A DNA stretch of 8,009 nt from Methanothrix sp. (GTDB taxonomy: Archaea; Halobacteriota; Methanosarcinia; Methanotrichales; Methanotrichaceae): positions 1-8,009 of the forward strand of contig WOYM01000105.1 in assembly GCA_011620785.1 (NCBI GenBank), written 5' to 3'. Below the pieces are notes generated by a model. It made no database searches. It saw only the letters and a program-made list of their open reading frames with translations, and had not been told where the DNA came from. The translations under genes and the position numbers were made by a program. Below are positions 1 through 5,578 of this stretch, in pieces. Within the stretch, counting starts at the first letter, position 1, and each line of letters begins with the position of its first letter.

Positions 1-105
1 TATATATTAGTTTAACCCCATATTAAGAGATAGCATTAAACTTAGAATAAAAATCTAGAGTCTTCCCTCATTGCAGGCGAACTCGAGAAGAATCCGATGC
101 AGTAG

Positions 106-377
106 ATGAGCAATTACAGGAGCCGAGGAAAAGCATATCCAGATGAGGCGGCAAGGGATCTTGAGCTTGATTTTGATCTGGTGATGAAAGCAACTGGCGA
201 GCTGCGCCGGGAAGGCAGGCTGGTGGAAGCATAGCAGACTGTCATGAGATAGGTGATACTCTGCATGCCTCGAAGATCTATGCCGAGGCCAGAAAGATAT
301 TTGGCCCGCGGGTGATTGTGAAGACAGGCAGGCACAAGGCTCAGAGCATTACACTGGTTGAGAATGCCAAGCAGTGA
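106..377 (+). pseudogene. Broken gene, winged-helix-like N-terminal part
   Basis: Two adjacent stretches read like protein but in different frames. The first starts at ATG 106 and runs to a TAG at 232-234, giving 42 residues that begin MSNYRSRGKAYPDEAARDLE and end GELRREGRLVEA. Its pattern (short helix with DEAARDL, then LVMKATGELRREGRLV) resembles the recognition helix and wing of a winged helix-turn-helix domain. The second lies in the next frame from about 231 to a TGA at 375-377 and contains ASKIYAEARKIFGPRVIVKT followed by GRHKAQSITLVENAKQ. One frameshift near 228-234 would join them into about 90 residues. The first frame is also open upstream from 46 to a TAG at 103, so the original gene may have begun earlier. 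No good ribosome binding site precedes 106. I do not recognise the family; the DNA-binding idea rests only on residue pattern. Confidence 0.5.
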
Positions 378-441
378 TCATAAAGAAGCTGAAATATGTC
401 AATAAAGAAGAGGAAGATATTCCTTGAGAATATCTGGGCAT

Positions 442-459
442 CACATTTATTAAAATGTG
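442..459. repeat. Perfect 7-bp inverted repeat
   Basis: CACATTT (442-448) and AAATGTG (453-459) are exact reverse complements separated by ATTA. The element lies in the A/T-rich stretch (378-580) between the broken gene and the secreted-protein gene, about 120 bp before that gene's start. It contains a TATA-like TTTATTAAA. It could be an operator, a weak hairpin, or chance in A/T-rich DNA. Confidence 0.35.
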
Positions 460-570
460 CTTGCTATAGAAGCAATTGATCATAACCTATTGCTATTAGA
501 ATGAATTCACTCTAAAATTAAGATTAAACCAAAAGTTTTTCAATAGATCCCCTGATATGGACAGAGTATA

Positions 571-577
571 GAGGGAT
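571..577 (+). promoter_or_regulatory. Ribosome binding site of the secreted duplicated-domain protein
   Basis: GAGGGAT lies three bases before ATG 581. It matches the archaeal anti-Shine-Dalgarno sequence at GAGG, which is six bases from the start codon. It supports 581 as the start, which also places a full signal peptide at the N terminus. Confidence 0.55.
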
Positions 578-580
578 CGA

Positions 581-1210
581 ATGAGATCGATTACATTCTT
601 AGGATTAGCTGCGCTGCTAATGATGGCATGCATTGCATGCGCGGAATCAATTGCCGAACCTGAGAATATTAGCTTTTCAGGAGACGGCCAGGAGGCATCG
701 CAGGAGTTTTTCCTGGATGAAGGCCTGTCGATATTCTCCATGAAGCATTCCGGTTCGAGCAACTTCATCGTCTGGTTGCTGGATAGCAGTGGTAATAAAG
801 TCGATCTTCTGGCCAATGAGGTAGGGGATTTTGATGGCGCCAAGGCCGTAGGAATATCCCAAACGGATGACTATGTTTTGGATATAGATGCTGATGGTCC
901 ATGGATGGTGGATATAAGACAACCAAGACCCCAGATCGCCCAAAGCGTTCCAATCTCATTTAGCGGAACAGGACAACAAGTACCCCAATTATTCGAGTTA
1001 GGCCAGGGACTTGCACGGTTCGAAATGGAGCATGATGGGGAGAGAAATTTTGCCATATGGCTGCTGGATAGCACTGGCAAGAAAGTTGATCTCCTGGTGA
1101 ACAAAATTGGCCCATTCGATGGATCAAAAGCAACAGGTATAGAAGATAGCGGAATATACTGCCTGGATATCAGCGCAGACGGCAATTGGAGGATAAATAT
1201 CAGCCAATGA
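581..1210 (+). CDS. Secreted protein of two tandem copies of an 85-residue domain
   Basis: The 209-residue product opens with a signal peptide: MR, a hydrophobic run at residues 5-18, then A-C-A before Glu22, a plausible signal peptidase I site. The mature part is an internal duplication. Residues 30-114 and 125-209 align over 85 positions without a gap, with 48 identities by my hand count. Both copies start ISFSG-x-GQ, have WLLDS near the middle followed by KVDLL and FDG-x-KA, and end in YxLDI-x-ADG-x-W-x-x-x-I-x-Q. A ten-residue linker (PRPQIAQSVP) joins them. The alternating hydrophobic pattern suggests beta-sandwich modules of the kind found on archaeal and bacterial cell surfaces. There is no C-terminal membrane anchor, so it is probably exported and soluble or bound to other surface proteins. 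No catalytic motif is visible and the function is unknown. The next gene lies 40-50 bp downstream on the same strand. Confidence 0.85.
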   Translation: MRSITFLGLAALLMMACIACAESIAEPENISFSGDGQEASQEFFLDEGLSIFSMKHSGSSNFIVWLLDSSGNKVDLLANEVGDFDGAKAVGISQTDDYVLDIDADGPWMVDIRQPRPQIAQSVPISFSGTGQQVPQLFELGQGLARFEMEHDGERNFAIWLLDSTGKKVDLLVNKIGPFDGSKATGIEDSGIYCLDISADGNWRINISQ

Positions 1211-1250
1211 AGATTCACATATTTGTGCAGCAGGCTGGAAGATCTCTTGT

Positions 1251-1439
1251 GTGTGGGTGATGGAGAAGGTCAAACCCACAAAGAAAGGCAACCGGTTCTA
1301 TCACTATTGGATGGCTACATGGAGTGAGAGCGGAAAGGTGCAGAACGTGCATCTTGGGAACTGTGGGAAGATGGATGAAAAGACCGCCAAGCAGAAAGCC
1401 AAGGCTATGAAAGCCGCGGCCCTGGCTATCAAGATTTAA
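1251..1439 (+). CDS. Small basic protein of unknown function
   Basis: This 62-codon frame begins with GTG at 1251. In-frame GTG 1257 and ATG 1260 are alternatives, and ATG 1260 (59 residues, MEKVKPTKKGNRFYHYW...) is perhaps more likely, since no start has a convincing ribosome binding site. The first two-thirds read like a three-stranded beta-sheet (FYHYWMATW, then KVQNVHLG). The tail is a lysine/alanine-rich helix (EKTAKQKAKAMKAAALAIK). The fold pattern recalls the arm-like N-terminal segments of some integrases and transposases (x-YWY-x-W-x-x-GK-x-x-x-x-LG). That is only a resemblance, and no catalytic domain follows. The net positive charge fits nucleic-acid binding. It sits between the secreted protein and the toxin-antitoxin pair on the same strand. 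Confidence 0.6.
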   Translation: MWVMEKVKPTKKGNRFYHYWMATWSESGKVQNVHLGNCGKMDEKTAKQKAKAMKAAALAIKI

Positions 1440-1465
1440 ATAGCAAGAATTACCAGGTAATATCT

Positions 1466-1618
1466 ATGTGCGAGGTTCTAGAGCGCCGGATCATAACCCA
1501 AGATCTCCCTTACGACCTGGAGGAATCTGGCGGTGAGAGAGAGATCACCAGAGGACTTATGAGGCTCTCGCAGCAGGCGCTATCTAAATATGTAGATAAT
1601 GAGCCTGACATCTATTGA
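1466..1618 (+). CDS. Putative antitoxin of a MazF/PemK-type toxin
   Basis: A 50-residue frame starts at ATG 1466 and stops with TGA 1616-1618. The product starts MCEVLERRIITQDLPYDLEE, continues with ITRGLMRLSQQALSKYVDNE and ends PDIY. It is acidic overall, with a probable helix at residues 27-43 and an extended N terminus, the kind of short partly disordered protein that wraps a MazF dimer. Its TGA overlaps the toxin's ATG by one base (TGATG), so translation is probably coupled and the antitoxin is made first, the usual order for such modules. AGGT at 1455-1458 could act as a ribosome binding site. It shows no recognisable DNA-binding domain (no AbrB/MazE or ribbon-helix-helix pattern that I can see), so its autoregulation is uncertain. 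The antitoxin role is inferred from size, position and coupling. Confidence 0.7.
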   Translation: MCEVLERRIITQDLPYDLEESGGEREITRGLMRLSQQALSKYVDNEPDIY

Positions 1619-1947
1619 TGAGAGGAAAGATCGTTGTAATCCCATTCCCTTTTACAGATTTAAGTTCGATTAAGCGTAGGCCAGCTCTTGTTCTTCATGA
1701 AACCAAATATGACATTGTCGTTGCCTACATCTCCTCTATCATGCCTTCGTCCATATCGCCGGAAGACGTCTTAATTCCCAAAACCCGGCCTTCTTTTGTT
1801 GGCACTGGGCTACTATCCGACTCAGTTATAATGCTGGATAAACTCGCAACTGTGGAGAAATCTCTTATAGTACGCATTTTGGGCGACGTGGATAACGACC
1901 TGAAAGCGGAGATTAACCCCAAACTCGCAGCATGCTATAGGCTCTGA
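1618..1947 (+). CDS. MazF/PemK-family toxin (endoribonuclease fold)
   Basis: The 109-residue product from ATG 1618 has the family hallmark at its N terminus: RGKIVVIPFPFTDLS followed by KRRPALVL (residues 2-26). MazF/PemK proteins are about 105-120 residues, so it is full length. Members form SH3-like beta-barrel dimers that cleave RNA at short sequence motifs and slow growth when their antitoxin is lost. The middle part (VVAYISS, then DVLIPKT) and the C-terminal helix (DLKAEINPKLAACYRL) fit the family. TTG at 1615 is in frame, but the ATG at 1618 overlapping the upstream stop is the better start. The gene is the second of a two-gene module; the cleavage site cannot be read from the sequence. 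Family call is firm; activity is inferred. Confidence 0.88.
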   Translation: MRGKIVVIPFPFTDLSSIKRRPALVLHETKYDIVVAYISSIMPSSISPEDVLIPKTRPSFVGTGLLSDSVIMLDKLATVEKSLIVRILGDVDNDLKAEINPKLAACYRL

Positions 1948-1972
1948 GAAATCGAGCCCACAAAGTGAAACG

Positions 1973-2022
1973 GCGGCGGCGCACCCCGCTGCAAGCAGAC
2001 GGGGCATCCAAGGCGCCGCCGC
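1973..2022. repeat. Nested G/C-rich hairpin after the toxin gene
   Basis: GCGGCGGCGC (1973-1982) pairs perfectly with GCGCCGCCGC (2013-2022). Inside it CCCCG (1984-1988) pairs with CGGGG (2000-2004), continuing as CTG/CAG around a CAAG tetraloop with a single bulged A at 1999. The result is a two-level stem of about 50 nt with an unpaired CATCCAAG on the 3' side. It starts 26 bases after the toxin stop, so it may stabilise or end that mRNA, although no T-run follows directly. The inner core resembles the hairpin at 2195-2214, which suggests REP-like elements. Confidence 0.65.
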
Positions 2023-2120
2023 ATGAAAGTGGAATCAGGTTAACCAGATCCGAAAGCGAGGCATGTTTACATCGTTTAGCGTCATTCGAATTCCAGCAAA
2101 TTCATTTGCTTTTATAAGCA

Positions 2121-2151
2121 CAATGATTTGCCTTTTTTACCTCAATCATTG
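2121..2151. repeat. 8-bp inverted repeat with T6 loop
   Basis: CAATGATT (2121-2128) and AATCATTG (2144-2151) are exact reverse complements around a 15-base spacer that contains six T (2133-2138). For the plus strand the T-run could act as an archaeal terminator for the toxin-antitoxin transcript. The arms could alternatively be a protein-binding site near the TATA-like sequence at 2110-2118. Confidence 0.4.
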
Positions 2152-2194
2152 CATGCAGAATATGCAGCTTTCCTTAAGACGGTTTCCTGACCAT

Positions 2195-2214
2195 CCCCGC
2201 AGCAAGCTGCGGGG
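2195..2214. repeat. Perfect palindromic hairpin, REP-like
   Basis: CCCCGCAGC (2195-2203) and GCTGCGGGG (2206-2214) are perfect reverse complements around AA; as RNA this would be an 8-bp stem with a CAAG tetraloop, the same loop as in the 1973-2022 element. TATTC follows, then T-rich DNA. G/C-rich palindromes of this look are common as dispersed repeats in many prokaryotes. Here it lies between converging transcription units and may serve as a shared terminator or barrier. Confidence 0.6.
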
Positions 2215-2220
2215 TATTCT

Positions 2221-2238
2221 TTAAAAACAAAAAATAAT
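2221..2238 (-). terminator. Oligo-T terminator of the pirin-side transcripts
   Basis: Read on the minus strand, about 70 bases after the pirin stop, the sequence is TTATTTTTTGTTTTTAA. Archaeal RNA polymerase terminates on such T-runs without needing a hairpin. The palindrome at 2195-2214 follows immediately and could reinforce the stop. Confidence 0.5.
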
Positions 2239-2304
2239 TCTCAAAATTCCGTTCCAAAGGACTAAAATCAAGGGCTAAACCGACGCCCTCAGTCTGATAA
2301 TTCC

Positions 2305-2912
2305 TCACTCTAATGCTTTGATAAAAGTCCCATTGTTGTTCTCATCAAAAGCGATGCGCAATTCGTCTCTCGTGTTCATCACTATGGGACCATACCAAGC
2401 GACAGGCTCGCCGATGGGCCTTCCCGATACAAGCAGAAACCTGACAGGATCTTTCTCGGTTGAGACCATGACCTGGTCGCCATCATCAAATAGGGCCAGA
2501 TCTCCATTGCTCAGGAAAGGATCCTGCTTCACATCGAAATAATTCTGGCCTTCTATCTCATAAGAGAATGGCTTCTTTTCCTGGCAGAAGTATCCCTTGC
2601 CATCGATGACGTATGCGATTACGGTATGCCCTCGCTTGGTGGCGTGCTTGAATTCCGATCGAGCAGGGACGGTAATATCCAGATATTCCGGATCGATAAC
2701 GATGTCTTGAACCGGTCCTTGTTTATCTCCTATCTTTCCACAAATGACCCTGACCTTTGTCCCATTCTCCAGTTCTGCCATTGGGATTTGATCGCTCTTT
2801 CCGTACATTGAGCCATTTTCATCTCCCTTAGGCATCTCTTGGTGTATGATTCCGCTTCCGGCGGTCATCCACTGCACATCGCCTGAGGAGATTACCCCAT
2901 TGTTTCAATCAT
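2305..2912 (-). pseudogene. Pirin-family gene lacking its N-terminal half
   Basis: The open frame encodes the C-terminal two-thirds of a pirin (bicupin quercetinase-like protein, about 290 residues when whole). It starts inside the conserved GVISSGDVQWMTAGSGIIHQ segment and runs through to the usual end (EPVAWYGPIVMNTRDELR...NGTFIKALE). Pirins bind one metal with three His and one Glu. The His and Glu of IIHQEMP remain, but the HPHRG-type His pair and the rest of cupin strand set 1 are missing. In the pirin frame a TGA at 2905-2907 blocks the way upstream. A good ribosome binding site (AAAGGAG, 2920-2926) and ATG 2910-2912 give only MIETMG before a TAA in another frame. This looks like the true start with a large internal deletion behind it. 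A shortened protein from GTG 2877 (190 residues) is conceivable but would lack half the metal site. Confidence 0.75.
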
Positions 2913-2914
2913 TC

Positions 2915-3055
2915 TCATTCTCCTTTGGCATCCAAGCCAATTTTATCTGCTGCGTATTTTAGAATACGATGCCCAACGGCCTTCGTTTGGAAATCTCAGG
3001 GCAAATGCCCTTCCGGGTACATGTTCACATTTACTAATTTTGACCGCTCTGCATA
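2915..3055 (-). pseudogene. Possible C-terminal remnant of an unrecognised gene
   Basis: In one minus-strand frame the bases read YAERSKLVNVNMYPEGHLP, then a TGA (about 3001), then DFQTKAVGHRILKYAADKIG and LDAKGE, ending with TGA 2915-2917. That stop sits inside an ATGA a few bases before the pirin start and its ribosome binding site, as at an operon junction. The ending resembles the amphipathic last helix of many small enzymes, but the family is not recognisable. An in-frame stop and the lack of any longer frame up to the radical SAM stop at 3101 argue that it is decayed, or chance. The plus-strand frame over the same bases has no good start and no recognisable sequence. Confidence 0.3.
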
Positions 3056-3100
3056 TGCCGATGAGCGCGACCGCCTCGAACCCTGGCCATGTCCATTAGA

Positions 3101-4072
3101 TTACATCCACTCATAATGCCTCAAAACCTCGGGGACGAACTCGAAGAGAAGGCTGTTTTCCGCATATCCGAAAAACAGGCAGCCAGGGCAGGACTGGACA
3201 GCCTCCTGCCGGCCAATCTTTGAGGCCTGCCAGGCCTCCGCCAGCCCATCCTTCACATTGGCCAGGGATTGAGTGTGGACCCGGCAGTTCTCGATGCTTC
3301 CGTCCGCTGCCACATGGAGGATGATGTCGCTGGCATGGCAGGTGAACCGGGGCTCAAGAGAGGATATCATCTCCAGATAAGTCAGGGAGTTGATGATCGG
3401 CGAACCGCTTCTCTTCAGATCCATCAGCCTGTGCACTGCCTTCTCATATTCAGATCTGTCCCGGATTCCCAGGTCCTTCCAGACCGAGTCCGAAATTCCT
3501 CGGGACTCATGCAAGGGCTCAAATGAGATCCATGTGTCCAGCTCTTCGGCCATATGGACCAGATCCTCCAACTCACCCGTGTTTTTGCTGCTTATCACGC
3601 AGTTGATCAGAATCTCATGGCCAGCCTTCTTTGCCGCCCTGATCCCGGCCAGGATATTCTCCAGGTCTACTCCCCGCAGCTCCCGGTAGCTCTTGATCCC
3701 GTCCACGGAGACGGAGAGATAATCAAGGTCGCCAAGCTCATCCGCCCTCTTGGCGAGCAGAAGGCCGTTGGTGACCAGACTGGTGATGAGGCCCTGGGAT
3801 TTGGCATGCCTCAGAATCTGGGGCAGATCCTCCCTGAGCAGGGGCTCGACGGTCCAGGCATTATAGACCCCGATGCCAAAGGAGCTTGCCTCATCCAGCA
3901 TCCTGAAGATCTCCTTTTTGGTCATCTCTCCACCGGGCTCTCTCCAGTACTGGCAGAAGGAGCATCTGAGGTTGCAGCGGGCGTTAACTCCATGGGAGAG
4001 GACATAAGGCCTCTTTCGAATCCGCATCTGCCAGAGGGCTCTGGCCGCCAGCCGGGGGGAGAAGGATCTCAT
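3101..4072 (-). CDS. Radical SAM protein with SPASM-like C-terminal cysteines
   Basis: The 323-residue product carries the radical SAM motif C33-x3-C37-x2-C40 (CNLRCSFC), which binds a 4Fe-4S cluster and S-adenosylmethionine. The GGE-like segment follows at residues 47-49 and the barrel strand LSVSVDG at 119-125. The C-terminal part has further cysteines: C245 (FTCHASD), C263 (DGSIENCRVH) and C295-x2-C298 (SCPGC). This resembles the twitch/SPASM extensions of PqqE/NirJ/AhbD-like enzymes, which hold an auxiliary cluster. The protein is probably cytoplasmic and oxygen-sensitive. Its start overlaps the stop of the upstream disulfide oxidoreductase gene as ATGA, so the two are co-translated. The substrate cannot be told: peptide or tetrapyrrole modification are typical of relatives, but no precursor peptide or tetrapyrrole gene is nearby. 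The superfamily is certain, the exact family unknown. Confidence 0.9.
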   Translation of the reverse strand: MRSFSPRLAARALWQMRIRKRPYVLSHGVNARCNLRCSFCQYWREPGGEMTKKEIFRMLDEASSFGIGVYNAWTVEPLLREDLPQILRHAKSQGLITSLVTNGLLLAKRADELGDLDYLSVSVDGIKSYRELRGVDLENILAGIRAAKKAGHEILINCVISSKNTGELEDLVHMAEELDTWISFEPLHESRGISDSVWKDLGIRDRSEYEKAVHRLMDLKRSGSPIINSLTYLEMISSLEPRFTCHASDIILHVAADGSIENCRVHTQSLANVKDGLAEAWQASKIGRQEAVQSCPGCLFFGYAENSLLFEFVPEVLRHYEWM

Positions 4073-5484
4073 TTGGGCTGCTCCCGGTTTCTAGAGCGTT
4101 CGAGCCCGGAGAATGCCCTTCCCAGCACCTCATTGATGGTGGGATGGATGACCTGAGACCTCATCACAGTGGAAAGATCCTGCCGGTCGGCGTTCATCAG
4201 GTAAACAACCTGCTGAATGAGCTCTGGCGCCTCTGGGCCGATGATGCTCGCCCCCAGGATCCGACCGGTCTCCTCCTCGAAAACTACCTTCACCAGGCCG
4301 TACTCCTCAGCCATGGCCACTCCCTTGGCCGAATCTGTGTATCTCGCCCTTCCCACCAGCACCTTCAGGCCTCGGGCCTTTGCCTCACTCTCTTTCATGC
4401 CCACTCCCGCCACCGTCGGATGAGAGAATACGGCATAGGGAACGGCATGATAGTCAGCCGCTTTCCGCTCTGCCTCGCCCTGAGCCAGGAGAATATTGTG
4501 GGCTACGATGCGGGCTTCATAGTTGGCAGTATGGCGGAACATGTGCTTTCCGATAGCGTCTCCCAAAGCCCAGATTCCCTTTTTGCTGGTCTGGAGATAT
4601 TCGTCCACCCTGATCCAGCCTTGCCTGTCGATTTCCACTCCTGTCCTCTCCGGGCGGAGAAGGTCGGAATTAGAGCGCCGGCCTGCGGCAAGGAGGACCT
4701 CCTCTCCCTCGAACTGCCGGATCTTGCCATCCTTTGTCCCTCTGGCAGAGACGACCTTTTTTTCGCCATTCCTTTCCACCGACAAGACCTCGTAGCCCGT
4801 GACCACCCGGCAGTAGCGGGAGAGGCTTTCATGCAGTCGCTCTGAGATCTCAGGATCCTCGCCACTCAGAAGTTGGGGGCTGCGTCCCAGGATGGTGACC
4901 TCCGTTCCCATAGCGGAGAAGAAGTGACCATACTCGCAGCCGATATAGCCTCCGCCGATTATAATCAATCTCCGGGGAGGCTCTCTCAGATTAAGAAGCG
5001 ATACGTTATCGATATATCCCGATTCCTCCAGGCCTGAGATGGGAGGAACACGAGACCGAGAGCCGCTGGCGATGACGAATTGGGGGGCGGTGAGGGTTCT
5101 TGATCCCACCTTCAGGACATACTCGTCGATGAACTCCGCCCTTTCTGGATAGTGGGTCAGATTCTCCCTCGATCTGATGGTCGCTTCCATTTGGGCGCGC
5201 CCCTCATCCACCACCTTATGCATGCGGTTCATGATCAGAGGAAAATCGATCTTCTCGATTTGGGCATGGACGCCCACCGCCCTGGCCTCCTGGATTCTCC
5301 GGATAATGTCTGCCGGATGGATGAGCATCTTCGAGGGGATGCAGCCATTGTTGAGGCAGGTTCCGCCCATGGGGCCCTGGTCCACCAATGCGGTAATTCT
5401 TCCCGCTCGAGCGGCTTGAGCGGCCACCAGTGCCCCTGCGCCCGAGCCGATGACGATGAGATCGAATCTGTCCATGCGGTTCAT
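4069..5484 (-). CDS. FAD-dependent pyridine nucleotide-disulfide oxidoreductase
   Basis: This 471-residue flavoprotein has the full domain order of the dihydrolipoamide dehydrogenase/mercuric reductase/mycothione reductase superfamily. It has an FAD-binding GSGAGA (residues 13-18), the redox pair C43 and C48 in GGTCLNNGCIPSK, and a second dinucleotide site GGGYIG (177-182). It also has the FAD contact GDAIG and a C-terminal dimer domain with HPTINE (His447, Glu452), the acid-base pair of the partner subunit. After the second nucleotide strand it has LGRS where NADH enzymes usually have an acidic residue, so NADPH is the likelier donor (inference). The segment FRHTANYEARIVAHNI is most like mycothione reductase. 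It lacks both the NmerA domain and the C-terminal cysteine pair of mercuric reductases. There is no lipoyl-dehydrogenase complex nearby; reduction of a small thiol disulfide is plausible. ATG 5484 follows a TATA box closely; ATG 5475 is an alternative. Confidence 0.92.
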   Translation of the reverse strand: MNRMDRFDLIVIGSGAGALVAAQAARAGRITALVDQGPMGGTCLNNGCIPSKMLIHPADIIRRIQEARAVGVHAQIEKIDFPLIMNRMHKVVDEGRAQMEATIRSRENLTHYPERAEFIDEYVLKVGSRTLTAPQFVIASGSRSRVPPISGLEESGYIDNVSLLNLREPPRRLIIIGGGYIGCEYGHFFSAMGTEVTILGRSPQLLSGEDPEISERLHESLSRYCRVVTGYEVLSVERNGEKKVVSARGTKDGKIRQFEGEEVLLAAGRRSNSDLLRPERTGVEIDRQGWIRVDEYLQTSKKGIWALGDAIGKHMFRHTANYEARIVAHNILLAQGEAERKAADYHAVPYAVFSHPTVAGVGMKESEAKARGLKVLVGRARYTDSAKGVAMAEEYGLVKVVFEEETGRILGASIIGPEAPELIQQVVYLMNADRQDLSTVMRSQVIHPTINEVLGRAFSGLERSRNREQPK

Positions 5485-5513
5485 GATATCGGATATCAGA
5501 AGGTTCTGATGGC

Positions 5514-5523
5514 TTAAATATAT
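5514..5523 (-). promoter_or_regulatory. TATA box of the flavoprotein-radical SAM operon
   Basis: On the minus strand the bases read ATATATTTAA, centred about 34 bp before ATG 5484. With archaeal spacing, transcription would start within about 10 bases of the start codon. No Shine-Dalgarno motif lies between, which fits a leaderless or very short-leader mRNA. Confidence 0.6.
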
Positions 5524-5578
5524 GCGGGAATATGGGAGTCGTCGGGTAATGGGATGGAATAGGGACTCAGGACGATCT

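Larger units (their letters stand above)
1948..2304. other. Gene-free stretch with hairpins and terminators
   Basis: I see no convincing gene in these 357 bases between the toxin (+) and the pirin remnant (-). The stretch holds a nested G/C-rich hairpin (1973-2022), a TATA-like TTTTATAAG (2110-2118), an 8-bp inverted repeat with T6 in its loop (2121-2151), a perfect palindromic hairpin (2195-2214) and an oligo-T signal facing the minus-strand genes (2221-2238). It is the convergence point of the two transcription directions in the window. A small RNA is possible but unproven. Confidence 0.6.

Noticed and set aside
103..249. TAG codons as pyrrolysine sites in the left-edge gene
   Set aside because: Three TAGs occur in the same frame, but the protein-like sequence continues in a different frame, so a frameshifted pseudogene explains the data better. 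There is no PYLIS-like evidence or pyl gene here.
114..335. 73-codon minus-strand frame
   Set aside because: It is opposite the two plus-strand pieces of the broken gene, which look more protein-like, and it has no ribosome binding site.
2925..3116. 63-codon plus-strand frame
   Set aside because: It starts with TTG, has no ribosome binding site, no recognisable sequence, and lies opposite the decayed minus-strand frame.
3554..4156. Long plus-strand frame of 200 codons (and one at 4144-4845)
   Set aside because: Both lie opposite the radical SAM and flavoprotein genes, whose catalytic motifs are complete. The frames are side effects of G/C-biased codons.
5302..5370. Mercuric reductase as the identity of the flavoprotein
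   Set aside because: The redox cysteines occur in all relatives. The N-terminal heavy-metal domain and the C-terminal cysteine pair of MerA are absent, and no other mer gene is near.
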